Of a stretch of DNA of 64,000 nt, positions 20,492 to 31,014 are shown piece after piece. The translations under genes were made by a program, and so were the position numbers. The stretch covers positions 12,507,832-12,571,831 of the forward strand of contig NC_133494.1 in the NCBI RefSeq assembly GCF_025370935.1. The letters run 5' to 3'. This stretch comes from Choristoneura fumiferana (Eukaryota > Arthropoda > Insecta > Lepidoptera > Tortricidae). The notes below the pieces were generated by a model. The model made no database searches, had not been told where the DNA came from, and worked only from the letters and a program-made list of their open reading frames with translations. Within the stretch, counting starts at the first letter, position 1. Each line of letters starts with the position of its first letter.

Positions 20492-20830
20492 ACCGGGTGT
20501 GGCCTATAACACGGGCAAATAATTAAAACATAGAGCGTACTCGTCAAACTGAACAACATTAGTTCAGCGACTTTTAAAAATAATTCGTTTTTTTATTTTT
20601 ATTACACTTTAGTTTATTCGAAAAAGCAATGTAAAGCATAATGTTTGATGTTTATAGTGTGACAGGCGACGTCAGTTGGGTTCTAGGATGGCGTACATTG
20701 AATTTACTTTAGTTTGTTAGAAAAGTTAAGTTTTAATTTTACTTAAGTGGGTCCATGATGATCCAATTACCGGTAACCTATAGAACCTCTGTTTTTAATA
20801 TTAGGTATTCCCGGTTCTGTGCCACACACT
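20492..20830 (+). repeat. Dispersed repeat G (ACCGGGTGTGGCCT)
   Basis: It starts TACCGGGTGTGGCCTATAAC and includes ACTCGTCAAACTGAACAACA, TTAGTTCAGCGACTTTTAAA and AAAGCAATGTAAAGCATAAT. Shared with 22033-22240 and, in reverse, 30141-30225. Confidence 0.65.
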
Positions 20831-20956
20831 GTATTTAATTTTTATTGTTAATAACATCTGCCCTAAGAAGATAGAGTGCAGGGAAACAATAATCATTGCG
20901 GTTTTTGGGTCACGAGGTCGAGGTCAGATTGTGCCGATATTTTTGACTACGCACAG

Positions 20957-21090
20957 CAGTCAAGGGCAAAGATATCGACACGGCCACAGTTGCAAAAATA
21001 CGTATACACGATCTTAATGTTAAGTGCATAAAGTCGTGTATACATATTTTTGTAACTTTGGCCGTGTCGATATCTTTGCCCTTGACTGTA
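20957..21090. mobile_element. TA-flanked palindromic MITE, family D copy 2
   Basis: CAGTCAAGGGCAAAGATATC starts the left arm and the right ends TTTGCCCTTGACTGTA. Its left terminal TA has been lost. Close to the copy at 12438-12576. Confidence 0.8.
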
Positions 21091-21194
21091 CGAGTACTTC
21101 CGAGTATTCCTTGATTAGGGTTTGACACTCATACCACCTAGCGATATTTCACCTGTCAGAAAAACATCATTACAAGCATTCATGCCTGTTTCAA

Positions 21195-21400
21195 GGCTGT
21201 TTGTTGTTGTTGTTGTTGCTGTCAAGTCAAATCTAGCAAGTTATAATTATTTTGATCCACTTCCACTGGTTAAATCGACTGAAAAGGATAATGCAAGTTG
21301 GATGCCAATGCAAGTACCTACAATCAACATGCAGGTGCAGACAGCAAAACAAGATTGTATTAAAAATTAAATTTTTAACAGAAACTTTCTATAATAAAAA
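21195..21400 (+). repeat. (GTT)n tract and partial repeat E
   Basis: TTTGTTGTTGTTGTTGTTGC at about 21200, followed by CTAGCAAGTTATAATTATTT and ACAGCAAAACAAGATTGTAT-like segments resembling repeat E with loss of the middle. Confidence 0.45.
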
Positions 21401-22032
21401 TTATGTATGTACAGTAAGGCGTATATTTTTCGCTACTCAGCAAGCGACAATTGCCTGGTGTTATTACGCAGGCGTTTAACTGCTTTGTCGCCGGAAATTA
21501 ATTGCGGTGCAACGGATTAAAATTATAAAAACGTCTGAAGCAAATTTGATGTAACTAGCATGCATGTATGTAATCCATCCTCAAAAATCGTTAAATCAAT
21601 TTATCGGACATGACGGTGTTATAGCTGTCTCATGGTACGAGGGCAAACTTCTTTGGTACGGGGCAATTTTTACATATCTTGAAAGATAAACATTATATGA
21701 CCTATGCCTATACATTGAAATTATATTAAATTAAAATTATAAAATCACATAGGTTTAAGTATGTAAACTCCCACCCTTTAGGAGACTTAACTGCCTACTT
21801 CGGCGCGGACGAGGGGTTGTCGATGTCTATTTTGGATGAATTACCTACTGGCTAATAATTTTAGTACGAAAGTTAACTTGAAATAAATGTCTGTGTCTAG
21901 ACAAACAAGATTCTATGCCGCTATATTATTATTATTATAGATACTAAATTTAAAAATAATACTTATAAATTTGCCGGAGTGGCGATGGCGACTTTGTACA
22001 TATTACTCATGTTTACCTACACATAATACTAT
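21401..22032. other. AT-rich non-coding, nothing recognised
   Basis: No feature could be supported. Confidence 0.4.
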
Positions 22033-22240
22033 AACTATACCGGGTGTGGCCTTTAATACGAGCAAAAAATTTATACATAGATCGTCCTCGTCAAACTGAA
22101 CAACATTAGTTCATTGACTTTTCAAAATAATGGAGTCTTTGAATTTTCCTTTTTTCATACAAATTAAATACTGCTGCTACAAACATCAAGCATTTTGCTT
22201 TACATTGCTTCTTCGAATAAACTAATGAACTGCTGGCTAC
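22033..22240 (+). repeat. Dispersed repeat G, second copy
   Basis: TACCGGGTGTGGCCTTTAAT, CTCGTCAAACTGAACAACAT and TTGCTTTACATTGCTTCTTC mark it as the same family as 20492-20830. Confidence 0.65.
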
Positions 22241-22590
22241 TACACTACACATATTACAACTAATTTACTACTAAACTAATACAAAAAATACGTAAGTACG
22301 AGTACACGAACGTAAAAGGTGATCAAGTGCAAGACGAGCGAGCTAAAATCAAAACGTACGGCACCGACGGCAGCGCAGCCTTGACTACCGAACCGAAAGA
22401 AAAGCCGAAAACTTAATCCTCCTTAATTTATCAGTGTGTGCGTGCGGCGGGTGCGTGCGTACCGACGCCAACCGGCGCGCACACATTTAGGACGTTTATT
22501 CGAGCGTTTCAACCGCCCCATTTATCTGGTCACATTTTAAATTTAGCCAACCTAAACCAACCTAAAACTTTACCAACTAATAACACTTAC

Positions 22591-24131
22591 ACCATGCAAC
22601 AATGCTGAAATTTTAGAAATAATACGTGAACTAAACTCAAATTGTAGTGTAGGAGTGGATGGTGTGAGCACCAAAGTACTACAATGTATCAGTGTCGATA
22701 TTGTGAGCAATTTAACTGCATGCATAAACGCTTGTTTTGAAAATGGCATATTTCCTGATGAGTTGAAAGTAGCTAAAGTTACTCCCATTTTTAAATCTGG
22801 ATGCAAGTCAGACCCCGGAAACTATCGTCCTATATCAGTTCTTCCAATACCATCCAAGGTTTTTCGAGCGAGTTCTGTATGCACGCCTAGACCAATATTT
22901 AACCTCAATAAATTTCTTTTTCGAGCGACAATATGGTTTCAGATCACAATCAAACACAATGTCTGCTACAGTCGACCTTATCACAAAAATTAAAACAAAT
23001 ATTGCCCAGAAACGGGTGGCTCTAGGCGTATTCATAGATTTGAAGAAAGCTTTCGACACAGTGAGCCACTCTATTTTACTTCAAAAACTAAACTGCATAG
23101 GAATATCAGGAAATGCACACAAAATTTTTGAATCTTACCTTACAAATCGTCAGCAAGTGGTAAAAATAGGTGAAAACCAGAGTACACCTTCAAAAATAAC
23201 TTTTGGCATCCCACAAGGCTCAATAATTGGCCCTTTGCTATTTTTAATTTATGTCAATGATATTAAAAATTTAAATCTGCACGGCCACCTGTCACTGTAT
23301 GCAGATGATACCTGCATTTTCTACTTCGGAACGTCTATAAATGACCTAGTCGCTCTGGCACAGGATGATTTAAACAGATTGCACTCGTGGTTTCGTTTTA
23401 ATCTTCTGACTATAAATGCTTCAAAAACGTGTTATATTATATTTAAAAATAAAAATAAAAAAATACCTACACATCACCATCTCGAACTCGATGGAGAAAT
23501 AATAACACAAAAATATGAAGAGAAATATCTTGGTCTTAGATTGGATAGTTGTTTAAATTGGAATGTGCATATAGAACATGTTAAATCGAAACTTTCATGC
23601 CTTTTGGGCTCACTGCGAGGCATTGTTCGATGCCTTCCGCGCCAGGTGAGACAAACTATATACAATTCATTGGTAAAACCTCATTTAACATACCTCATTG
23701 AGATCTGGGGAAATGCACCAAAAACAAATCTCAAAAACCTACAAATCGCCCAAAATAAAATAGTCAAATTATTATTTCACTATAATTACCTTACACCGAC
23801 GGTTAAAATTTATAATGAAACAAAAATTATGAATCTTAAACAATTACACATGTACCACACCTGCATATTAATTAGGAAAATCCTTAAAAAATCCATCCAC
23901 ACCGAAATGATATTCACTAAAGTTCATCAGGTACTTAACCGTAACAGTCGAAGAAAAGACCACATTGTTTTACCTAAAATACGCACTGCCCATGGCAGAA
24001 GGATGGTGAGTTTTGCGGGGGTACAACTATATAATACTCTTCCTAAAGAAATAAAAAACGCAAACTCGTTTAATATTTTTAAAAATAAATTGAGGAAATA
24101 CGTTACCAATAATTGTAATCTAGTAAAGTAG
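22591..24131 (+). pseudogene. Jockey/CR1-like LINE reverse transcriptase, 5'-truncated, one frameshift
   Basis: This is a non-LTR retrotransposon reverse transcriptase. The first part (22591 to about 22860) has the palm entry motif (VTPIFKSG, NYRPISVLP). The main frame, 22959-24131, is 390 codons. It carries the first catalytic Asp region (FIDLKKAFDTVSH), GIPQGSIIGPLLFLIYVNDI, and the catalytic YADDT box (about residues 116-120), then the thumb and a C-terminal LYNTLPKEIKN stretch typical of these LINEs. The two parts are out of frame by one base near 22860 in a T-run. No endonuclease domain remains upstream. The catalytic Asp residues are intact, so the copy is young but dead on arrival. The 3' UTR continues past 24131, is split by the hAT element, and appears to end near 26505 (AATAAATGTCTTTAACCTGA). 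Confidence 0.9.
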
Positions 24132-24482
24132 TATAGTATTTTTTTTTTTTATTTTCGGTTCCACTGTATTTACTTGACCACTGTGGTTCTACTGTTTTGC
24201 GTTACATCGACAAACTGATGCTTCATTTTTTACTACCCACATTGAAAAATAAATGTTATTACAACAGTGATGAAAATATTTGTGCAGATTTACAACGCTC
24301 TTTTTTTTTTGTTGTATTGGTTTTGTTTAACACTAATAGTAACTACTAATACTCTAAGTGCTTAAATTTTTGTATCTTTTGTGCGCTGTTATCGTGAGTG
24401 TTCGAGTGAGGGGCTATAGCTACCCGCTTTGGAAGCAAAATTAAGTGCAAATATAGGTAATGAAATTGTCTTTAATTAATAT

Positions 24483-26365
24483 GTAATTATTAGAGATGTG
24501 CCGATCATGACTTTGGCCGACTAGCCGACTAGCCGATTAGTCGGTTGTAAAGAAGCCGACTAATCGGCCGACTAGTCGGCCAAGCCGATCACAGTTTTAG
24601 GGATTTCGTGACGCTTTGTTAACCAGCTGATTTGGGCGCAAGTCGCAACCGACGCCTGTAAGCGTATCGGAACCAGTTTATTTTATTTTATTCGTATTAT
24701 TTTATTTCTAGACTTTTGCTTTTGTATCTAACAAAGCGGTGTTTTTGTGAAAAAAATATTGTGTAAAAATAATGCCTACTATTATTGTTCATTAAAGTGA
24801 AAGAGCTAAAAAATAAATTAATTTAATCATGTCAAAAAGAACGGCATCCGAAAAGGCTATAGAACCGTAGACCACATACATGCGTTGCGGCAGGTTTTAC
24901 AGAAGACCGAAGAGTATAACCTCCCCCTTTGCCTTGCATTTGTGGACTACGAGAAAGCCTTTGATTCGATCGAGACTTGGGCTGTGCTGCAGGCTCTCCA
25001 GCGGTGCCAAGTTGACTACCGGTATATCGAAGTGTTGAAGTGTCTGTACGAAAACGCCACTATGTCCGTCCGACTACGGGACTAGAGCACGACGCCTATT
25101 CCTCTGCAGCGGGGAGTCAGACAAGGAGATGTGATCTCTCCGAAACTGTTCACTGCTGCACTGGAGGATGCTTTTAAGATTCTGAACTGGGAAGGACAAG
25201 ACATCAACATTAATGGCGAGTACTTTAATCACCTTCGACTCGCCGACGATATTGTGGTCATGGCTGAGAGACCATGGAGGACTTCAGTGCTATGCTCGCC
25301 GACCTCAGCAGTTTTCGACCGAGTTGGCCTGAAAATAAACATAGACAAGACGTAAGTCATGTCTAATGTCCATGTTGTGCCAACTTCCGTAATAGCAGAG
25401 GCTCTGCGCTCGAAGTTGTTGACAACTATGTATACCTGAGACTAACAGTCCAGATAGGTAGATCCAATTTCGAGAAAGAGATCACTCGTCGAATCCGACT
25501 CGGCTGGACAGCGTTCGGGAAGCTTCGCAGTGTCTTTTCTTCCAATTTATCGCAGTGTTTGAAGTCAAAAGTCTTTGACCAATGTGTGTTGCCGTGATGA
25601 CTTACGGATCTGAGACGTGCGTGGTCGCTAACGATGGGCCTCATGAGGAAACTCAAAGTCACTCAGAGGGCTATGCACAAGGTTTCTCTGCGGGATAGAA
25701 TCCGAAATGATGATATCCGCAGTAAAACTAAGGTTACCGACATAGCCCGAAGAATTGCGAAACTAAAGTGGCAGTGGGCAGGGCACATTGCTCGCAGAAC
25801 TGATGGCCGATAGGATCAGAAGGTTCACGAATGGCGTCCGCGGACCGGGAGACGAGGTGTCCGTAGGCCTCCAACAAGATGGAGCGACGACCCGGTTAAG
25901 ATCGCGGGATCGCGGTGAATGCCGAAAGCACAAGACTGGTCTGAGTGGAGAGCCTTGGAGGAGGCCTATGTCCAGCTGTGGACGTCTTTCGGCTGACATG
26001 ATGATGTCAAACAGAAAGTCTCGTGTAAGGATTTTTTGAACAATTAGACAATGATTCCCATAAAGTCAAGTAGGTAGAACTAATGACAAAATATAATTTC
26101 TCGTGTGGGCAAGGAAAAACAGTAAATACTACAAAAATTAACAGCTTAAGGTTTTTATATAATGTAATTCCCCCTCTGTGTACCTATACCTACATGAAAT
26201 ATATATTTTATATATATTTTATTGAAAATATACGTACAAAGTAAGAAGCCGGATAGTCGGCGCTTTTTGCCGACTATTCGCCGACTAGTCGCCGACTACG
26301 AAAGTGGCCGGATAGTCGGCTTTCCCGACTAGTCGGCGACTAGTCGGCACATCTCTAGTAATTAT
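24483..26365. mobile_element. hAT element with perfect 8-bp target duplication
   Basis: Left end TAGAGATGTGCCGATCATGA at 24491; right end TCGGCACATCTCTA at 26344-26357; flanks GTAATTAT at 24483-24490 and 26358-26365 are identical. Both subterminal regions are dense in CCGACTAGTCGG-type palindromes (24509-24592 and 26250-26346), probable transposase-binding arrays. The 1,867-bp element has no transposase gene; its interior is largely an RTE fragment. Confidence 0.9.
24840..26005 (+). pseudogene. RTE-type LINE reverse transcriptase fragment inside the hAT element
   Basis: Reading resumes across frames: GIRKGYRTVDHIHALRQVL, CLAFVDYEKAFDSIETW (catalytic Asp region, 24936-24985), then a stop at 25083, QRGVRQGDVISPKLFTAALE, and LRLADDIVVM (the ADD catalytic box, about 25234). 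Downstream there are several frameshifts and stops up to the 3' end AGGCCTATGTCCAGCTGTGG and CATGATGATG tail (about 25999). It is 5'-truncated and defunct. Its 3' end matches the fragments at 8090, 18285, 20045 and 34854. Confidence 0.85.
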
Positions 26366-26665
26366 TAACAATTAGTATTATGTTTTACTAACAAATATGT
26401 TTAACTTTAAGTTTTAACGTACGCTGCGCTGCACAGCTTATGTATTGTTTTCTCTGTAAGTGAACATTGTTCTTTTGAGAAAAATAAATGTCTTTAACCT
26501 GAAATGAATTGGCTGTAGATTCTGATGCCGTTTTCAATTATTTGTTAAGAGTTCCTGTATTTCTACCAGATAACTAAAAAAACTATATCGGAATATTCGG
26601 CCATTTTTACCGAAATGTGTCCAGATAAATGAGGCGGTTGAAACGCTCAAATAATCGCCCTTTAA

Positions 26666-27239
26666 GCCGCGAGATGTACTTTTGTTTGTAGTGAACTTAC
26701 TTCTCCTATTTTACTATGGCACAATTCACTGCAATAAATTTCCCACAAGGGTCAGTACAATGACTAGTACTAAACATTTAGTTACTTGCCTCGTGAATAG
26801 TGTTTAGGGATGCAAAATTTCTTGTTTTGTATCGATATTGCAAATATTGTAAGTATTGCAATGGATCTTTTAAATTTAACTTGATTATCTTGAGATACAC
26901 ATCGTTTTTTTTATTATATTTAAACTGCAAAATGATTAAGTTACACAAACTAAAACTTAAATATAAGTAACGATATTTTAATACAGTAACAATAAAGCGA
27001 AGATGTTTAGTAAACATTACTTACTATTAACAGAAGAATAAGTTTAGATTTTGAACCTTATACAATTTCGTAAATCAGATATCATTTCAAGTACGAACTA
27101 CATTATGATTAAGTAGTACGCTGCGTTATTTTTGATCTGAAATTCCAGCTAAACGGTCGGTAAAATACTACCTAACTAAATATCGAATTGTCAGTTATCG
27201 ATACCAAAATATCGTGTTATCGAACTTGCATCACTAGCG
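26666..27239. other. AT-rich non-coding, nothing recognised
   Basis: No feature could be supported. ATCGAT-type motifs occur at 27181-27221. Confidence 0.4.
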
Positions 27240-28200
27240 TAAACCTATCACTGACGGCGCTCAATGCAACAGGTGCATTTTTTAGCCCGGCTCGGCTGTC
27301 TTCGCGACGGGGGGCGGGCTCTCGCGAGACACGCCCTCTCCTAGCCCAGACACGCCCACTCACCGTCTTACGAAACTTTTAATGAACCTAAGACAACTTA
27401 AATAACCATTACGTCAATGAAATTGAAAATGAGTAAATTTTTTGTTCGTTGGCAAACATTATACGTGCATTAATTGGGAAAATTAGAGAGCGTGCAATTT
27501 CAAATAGGATTGATTCCGCAACTTAATTAAGTGCCAGATACAAAACGAGTAAACAAACCGCAAACATCATTAATTTTAGATAGGTGTACATACCTGGTTA
27601 TTAGATCAATTACCTACGTTCAATTACGTACTGTAAGTTAATGTGCATACGATATCATAAACTTCACCTTTGAGATGCGAGGTTTTCTGAAACATTAAGA
27701 TAAATAGGGATTACTGAGGCCTATCGCTTTTATAGATGTCTCTTTCTACACAAACCACAACGCCTAGAGAAGAGCGAGATACTCAACAAAATGAAAAAGC
27801 TCATAACAATTTCCCCCGCGACAATGGAGCTAAAACAAAAATGAGACTACGCAAAACTTGCACGCGTTTCGCTCACACACTCGACTGTGACGCTGTGTAT
27901 AAGCGAGAGGGGGCTACAACGCATTTTCCCAACAAATGAAGCGTGGCCAGACCGCAGATTGACCGCAGAGAATGGAGGCTTGTGACGATGACGGCCGCTC
28001 AGTAGTAGACGAGATTTCGCCGCGAACGCACGTGACAGTCATTGTAACGCTGGCTACACACTCGCGCTAACTTACGCACACGTCAAACCGCGCTCTTAGA
28101 AACATTGACGCATCGAGAGCGGGAAATCTTGAATTATAATCAGCTGATTACGATATATTAACCGGTGGAAGCGCGGATTGAGGCCTTTTTCTAGGAACGG
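27240..28200 (+). promoter_or_regulatory. Likely upstream regulatory region of the Runx gene
   Basis: It has clearly more GC and CpG than the surroundings and lacks recognised transposons. Visible motifs: GGGGGGCGGGC (27309-27319), the palindrome TCTCGCGAGA (27320-27329), two GACACGCCC boxes (27328 and 27349), and a CACGTG E-box (28029-28034). The place just before the first coding exon fits a promoter. Function is inferred from position and composition only. Confidence 0.4.
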
Positions 28201-28220
28201 CCGAATGTCATCCAAGAATT

Positions 28221-28260
28221 TATATAAACTCGCGATTAGCCCTCAGCGTGTGACTCATCT
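28221..28260 (+). promoter_or_regulatory. Candidate TATA-type core promoter
   Basis: TATATAAACT at 28221-28230 follows AAGAATT. Initiator-like TCAGCG (A at 28245) and TCATCT (A at 28257) lie 24 and 36 bp downstream, bracketing the usual spacing. About 470 bp of leader would precede the first coding ATG. No transcript evidence is available. Confidence 0.3.
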
Positions 28261-28263
28261 AAG

Positions 28264-28397
28264 ATGACGAAAGTTAAACTGAAGCACAAAACCCAAGGTC
28301 TGCGCTAACTGACTAACTAGAATGTGCACCAAAGTGGGACTGAGGAAAAATTTGTTAATTAAACTGTGCATTTATGCGTAAACCTGTAGATATATAA
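28264..28397 (+). other. Cluster of short upstream ORFs in the presumed 5' leader
   Basis: ATG-initiated frames at 28264-28308 (14 codons plus stop), 28322-28381 (19 codons plus stop) and 28374-28397 (7 codons plus stop) precede the main start. If transcription begins near 28250 they would be translated first and lower main-frame output. Confidence 0.3.
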
Positions 28398-28696
28398 CTG
28401 TGTCGACGTAAACAATAAACTAAAATATATAATTAAATTAACAGACTTTGTAACTTTGAATTAAAGAGACTGAATACATTTTAAAGCTCCAAAGATTTAG
28501 CAATCGATACAAGACGATTATAAACAGTAATTTATTTAAATACTCATTATAAAAATACAAAGAAGAAATCATATTGGAAGCGCGCCAATTCATTATCATC
28601 AATAGCAACAAACAATTGGAGAAAGTGCGCGTACTTTAAATTAATCATTCGTATTCCGTGTGCAGAGCCCATTGCGCGTTTTGTGCCGTAGTTATA

Positions 28697-28703
28697 TGTG
28701 GTT
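28697..28703 (+). promoter_or_regulatory. Consensus RUNX site in the leader
   Basis: TGTGGTT matches the Runt-domain recognition core TGTGGT, 24 bp before the start codon. RUNX genes are known to autoregulate in vertebrates. A heptamer arises often by chance, so this is weak. Confidence 0.2.
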
Positions 28704-28726
28704 GTCTTGTGATGCGGCAGTGAAGG

Positions 28727-28838
28727 ATGCACCTGCCGTACGAGTCGCGAGGCCGGCGCCGGCGCGAGATGGCAGATCTGGAGCCCTACTGGCTGCAGTC
28801 CATAGTGGACGAGGCCCTGGCGGAGCACCCAGACCTCG
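28727..28838 (+). CDS. Runx: Runt-domain transcription factor, first coding exon
   Basis: This exon encodes 37 residues before the Runt domain: MHLPYESRG, an RRRRE basic patch, then MADLEPYWLQ and a short acidic helix-like stretch ending AEHPDL. I chose the ATG at 28727 because an in-frame TGA lies at 28721, the -3 base is A, and insect Runt proteins, as I recall them, also begin MHL(P). An internal ATG at 28769 (GCGAGATGG context) is an alternative start. The donor is G|GTGAGAAT at 28838/28839; the split codon is completed to Val by exon 2, giving HPDL-VRTGSP, which mirrors the HPGEL-VRT junction of vertebrate RUNX proteins. RUNX proteins are nuclear DNA-binding regulators working with CBF-beta (Brother/Big brother in flies). 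Confidence 0.85.
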
Positions 28839-29128
28839 GTGAGAATCATCTAGGTATTTATATGCTTCACATTTATATACATAAATATTACTTATAATTA
28901 ATTATTTTATGAAGGATTCTGTGTTTACCTTACTTTGTTTCCTGGTTTCAGCAATAAGTAACTTCTTCTACCTATGTACCTACGAGTAGGTACTTGTTAA
29001 ATTAATAAATTTAAAGTATAATTATAATGCGATACACTTGACAATTAACAAAAATAATAACAAAAATAAAATAAAATAGTTGTATTAGTACTTACAAGGC
29101 TGATTTAAAGAATAAATTATATACGACG

Positions 29129-29275
29129 TACAGTCAAGAACATAAATATCTATACAGCCATAGCGTCAAAATATGTTATAGGTACATACATCTACCTTAT
29201 GTTTAGTAGCATAAAGCTGTATAGATATTTTTGATGTCTTGGTAACGTACCTATATATTTATGCCCTTGGCCGAA
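29129..29275. mobile_element. TA-flanked palindromic MITE, family D copy 3 (diverged)
   Basis: TACAGTCAAGAACATAAATA starts the left arm; ATTTATGCCCTTGGCC ends the right. Internal repeats AAATATCTATACAGC/GCTGTATAGATATTT are well conserved as an inverted pair. Confidence 0.6.
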
Positions 29276-29848
29276 CAACAAAATTAGTAGTTTGTTTTGT
29301 AGTTTTAAAGTTTTTTTTTAAACGGATTTTTTTCGGGGGCTCCGGTTTGGGAGTAATATATCTCAAATATCATAAAAAAACAACTTTGTAAAGCGTCTAA
29401 TAGGAAAATAAATATGTATCATACCTGATTTTTTATTGTAAGTATTACCTACGTGCGATTGCATCTATTTGTCAAAGATCAAGGAAAATACCTTATAATC
29501 CTTGAATACTTTATAATCTAAGTTAGATACCACGTTCCGATTATTCTGAAGAACCGGAAATATCACGAATAATTGTTGCTATGGAAATCAACTCTTGGCC
29601 AAACATAGAGATAAAATATAGAGATCTTGATCCTCCTAAAGAACAGTTTTTTACAAGTGTCCTCAAAAATCGGTACTTACCTCGAGTCCCGGAGTAGGTA
29701 GGTAGACATTTTATTTCTAAAATTCAAATAGTTAAAAATTACATTTTTAGCGTCGAGATAGCGTTCGCCATAATACAATACTTACCTATTTTCAATTAGT
29801 TTAGCACTATTACTACTACTAATACTACTAGTTGTTTAGTACTATTAG

Positions 29849-30140
29849 TTGCAGGTGGTAGGACCTTGTGCAAGGTCCGCCCGGATTGCTACCACCATCT
29901 TGCTCGCTAATCCTGCCGTGAAGCAGCAGTGCTTGCACTGTTGTGTTTCGGCGTGGAGAGTAAGACAGCCGGTGAAATTACTGGCACGTGAGGTATCCCA
30001 TCTTAGGCCTCTAGGTTGGCAACGCGTCTGCAATACCCCCGGTGTTGCAGATGTTTGTGGGCGGTGGTGATCTCTTACCATCAGGAGACCCACTTGCTCG
30101 TTTGCCATCCAGTCGAATAAAAAAAAAAAAAAAAAAAAAC
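29849..30140 (+). mobile_element. LINE 3' tail (family P), with poly-A
   Basis: It contains GTCCGCCCGGATTGCTACCA, CCTAGGTTGGC-type and GTTTGCCATCCAGTCGAATA blocks and ends in an uninterrupted A-run of about 21. The intact A-run indicates recent insertion. Copies: 16612-16856 (reverse) and 42549-42800. Confidence 0.75.
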
Positions 30141-30225
30141 TAATGTTGCTTAGTTCGACGAGTACGATCTATGTTTTAATTTTTTGCTCGTATTACAGGC
30201 CACACCCGGGATAACATTTTCCTTG
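30141..30225 (-). repeat. Dispersed repeat G, reverse fragment
   Basis: ACTAATGTTGCTTAGTTCGA...CAGGCCACACCCGGGATAAC is the reverse of the 5' part of 20492-20830. It begins right at the LINE poly-A, so the LINE inserted into it. Confidence 0.6.
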
Positions 30226-31014
30226 GCCTTTCAAGTTTCATTCTAAAAAAAATGATAAATAAACCTACTCTTATCAGATTCAATTGAGACTCTTCGCAGG
30301 CTTATATTATTGTGATAACAGGCGAAACTTACAGTAATATGATAATAGGGGTACATTATACGACTCTAAATGAAGATTCGGTGTATACACATAGCGCCTT
30401 CATGCTTTCAAAGAAAAGACATCAACGCAAGAAAGCTAGCAGGCGGGTACATACGTCATGCAATGTATATGTATGTACGGAACATACATATACTCACGCC
30501 TGGACCTCACTGGGGTATGCAGAAACTGAAAAACGTCAAACCTGATTGGACACCTATAACATAAACAGAATTACGAGTGCGTTGCTAGCTCTTGGAGGAA
30601 AGAGTAATTGTTTGGTTGGTTTTTAGGATTCCGTGCCTGTATAATGACACCTAGAATTAAACAATGCATAGATTCTTAATAGGTACAAATAGGTAAGTCA
30701 ATAAGCACTCCCAAATATATCTCTAATAAATACAAGTCAATACCACACAAAGCCGCAGCAAATCGCTAGTCAGTGTGAGACAAAACCTATTACAATTAGT
30801 GACAATCACCTCGGGTTAGGGCGGCCGTACACCGGACGCTGCACTCATGGTAATGAGCTCGTTGAATGAGCCCTAATGAGGTCAGGGGTTGTCCAACATA
30901 ACCCGCCGAATATTTGGTGCAGGTGCACTGCAATCCTATCTATAAATGATGATTGGTTGGCATTTGTTTTTAATCACACACATCACGGATTGTTGCTGGG
31001 AAACGTTTCTTAGG

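Larger units (their letters stand above)
24132..26505 (+). mobile_element. LINE 3' UTR, interrupted by a hAT element
   Basis: Sequence after the stop codon runs to 24490, where the hAT insertion begins. It resumes at 26358 or 26366 and ends at GAAAAATAAATGTCTTTAAC, a 3' end typical for this LINE group. The continuity across the 8-bp duplication shows the hAT came later. Confidence 0.65.
22488..26662. mobile_element. Composite region bounded by a ~45-bp inverted repeat
   Basis: GAGCGTTTCAACCGCCCCAT-TTATCTGGTCACATTT at 22501-22536 is mirrored, with few mismatches, by AAATGTGTCCAGATAAATGA-GGCGGTTGAAACGCTC at about 26614-26649. The two copies enclose about 4.1 kb holding a LINE, a hAT element and an RTE fragment. 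They may be terminal repeats of an old DNA transposon or two independent opposite copies. No transposase is recognised. Confidence 0.5.
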
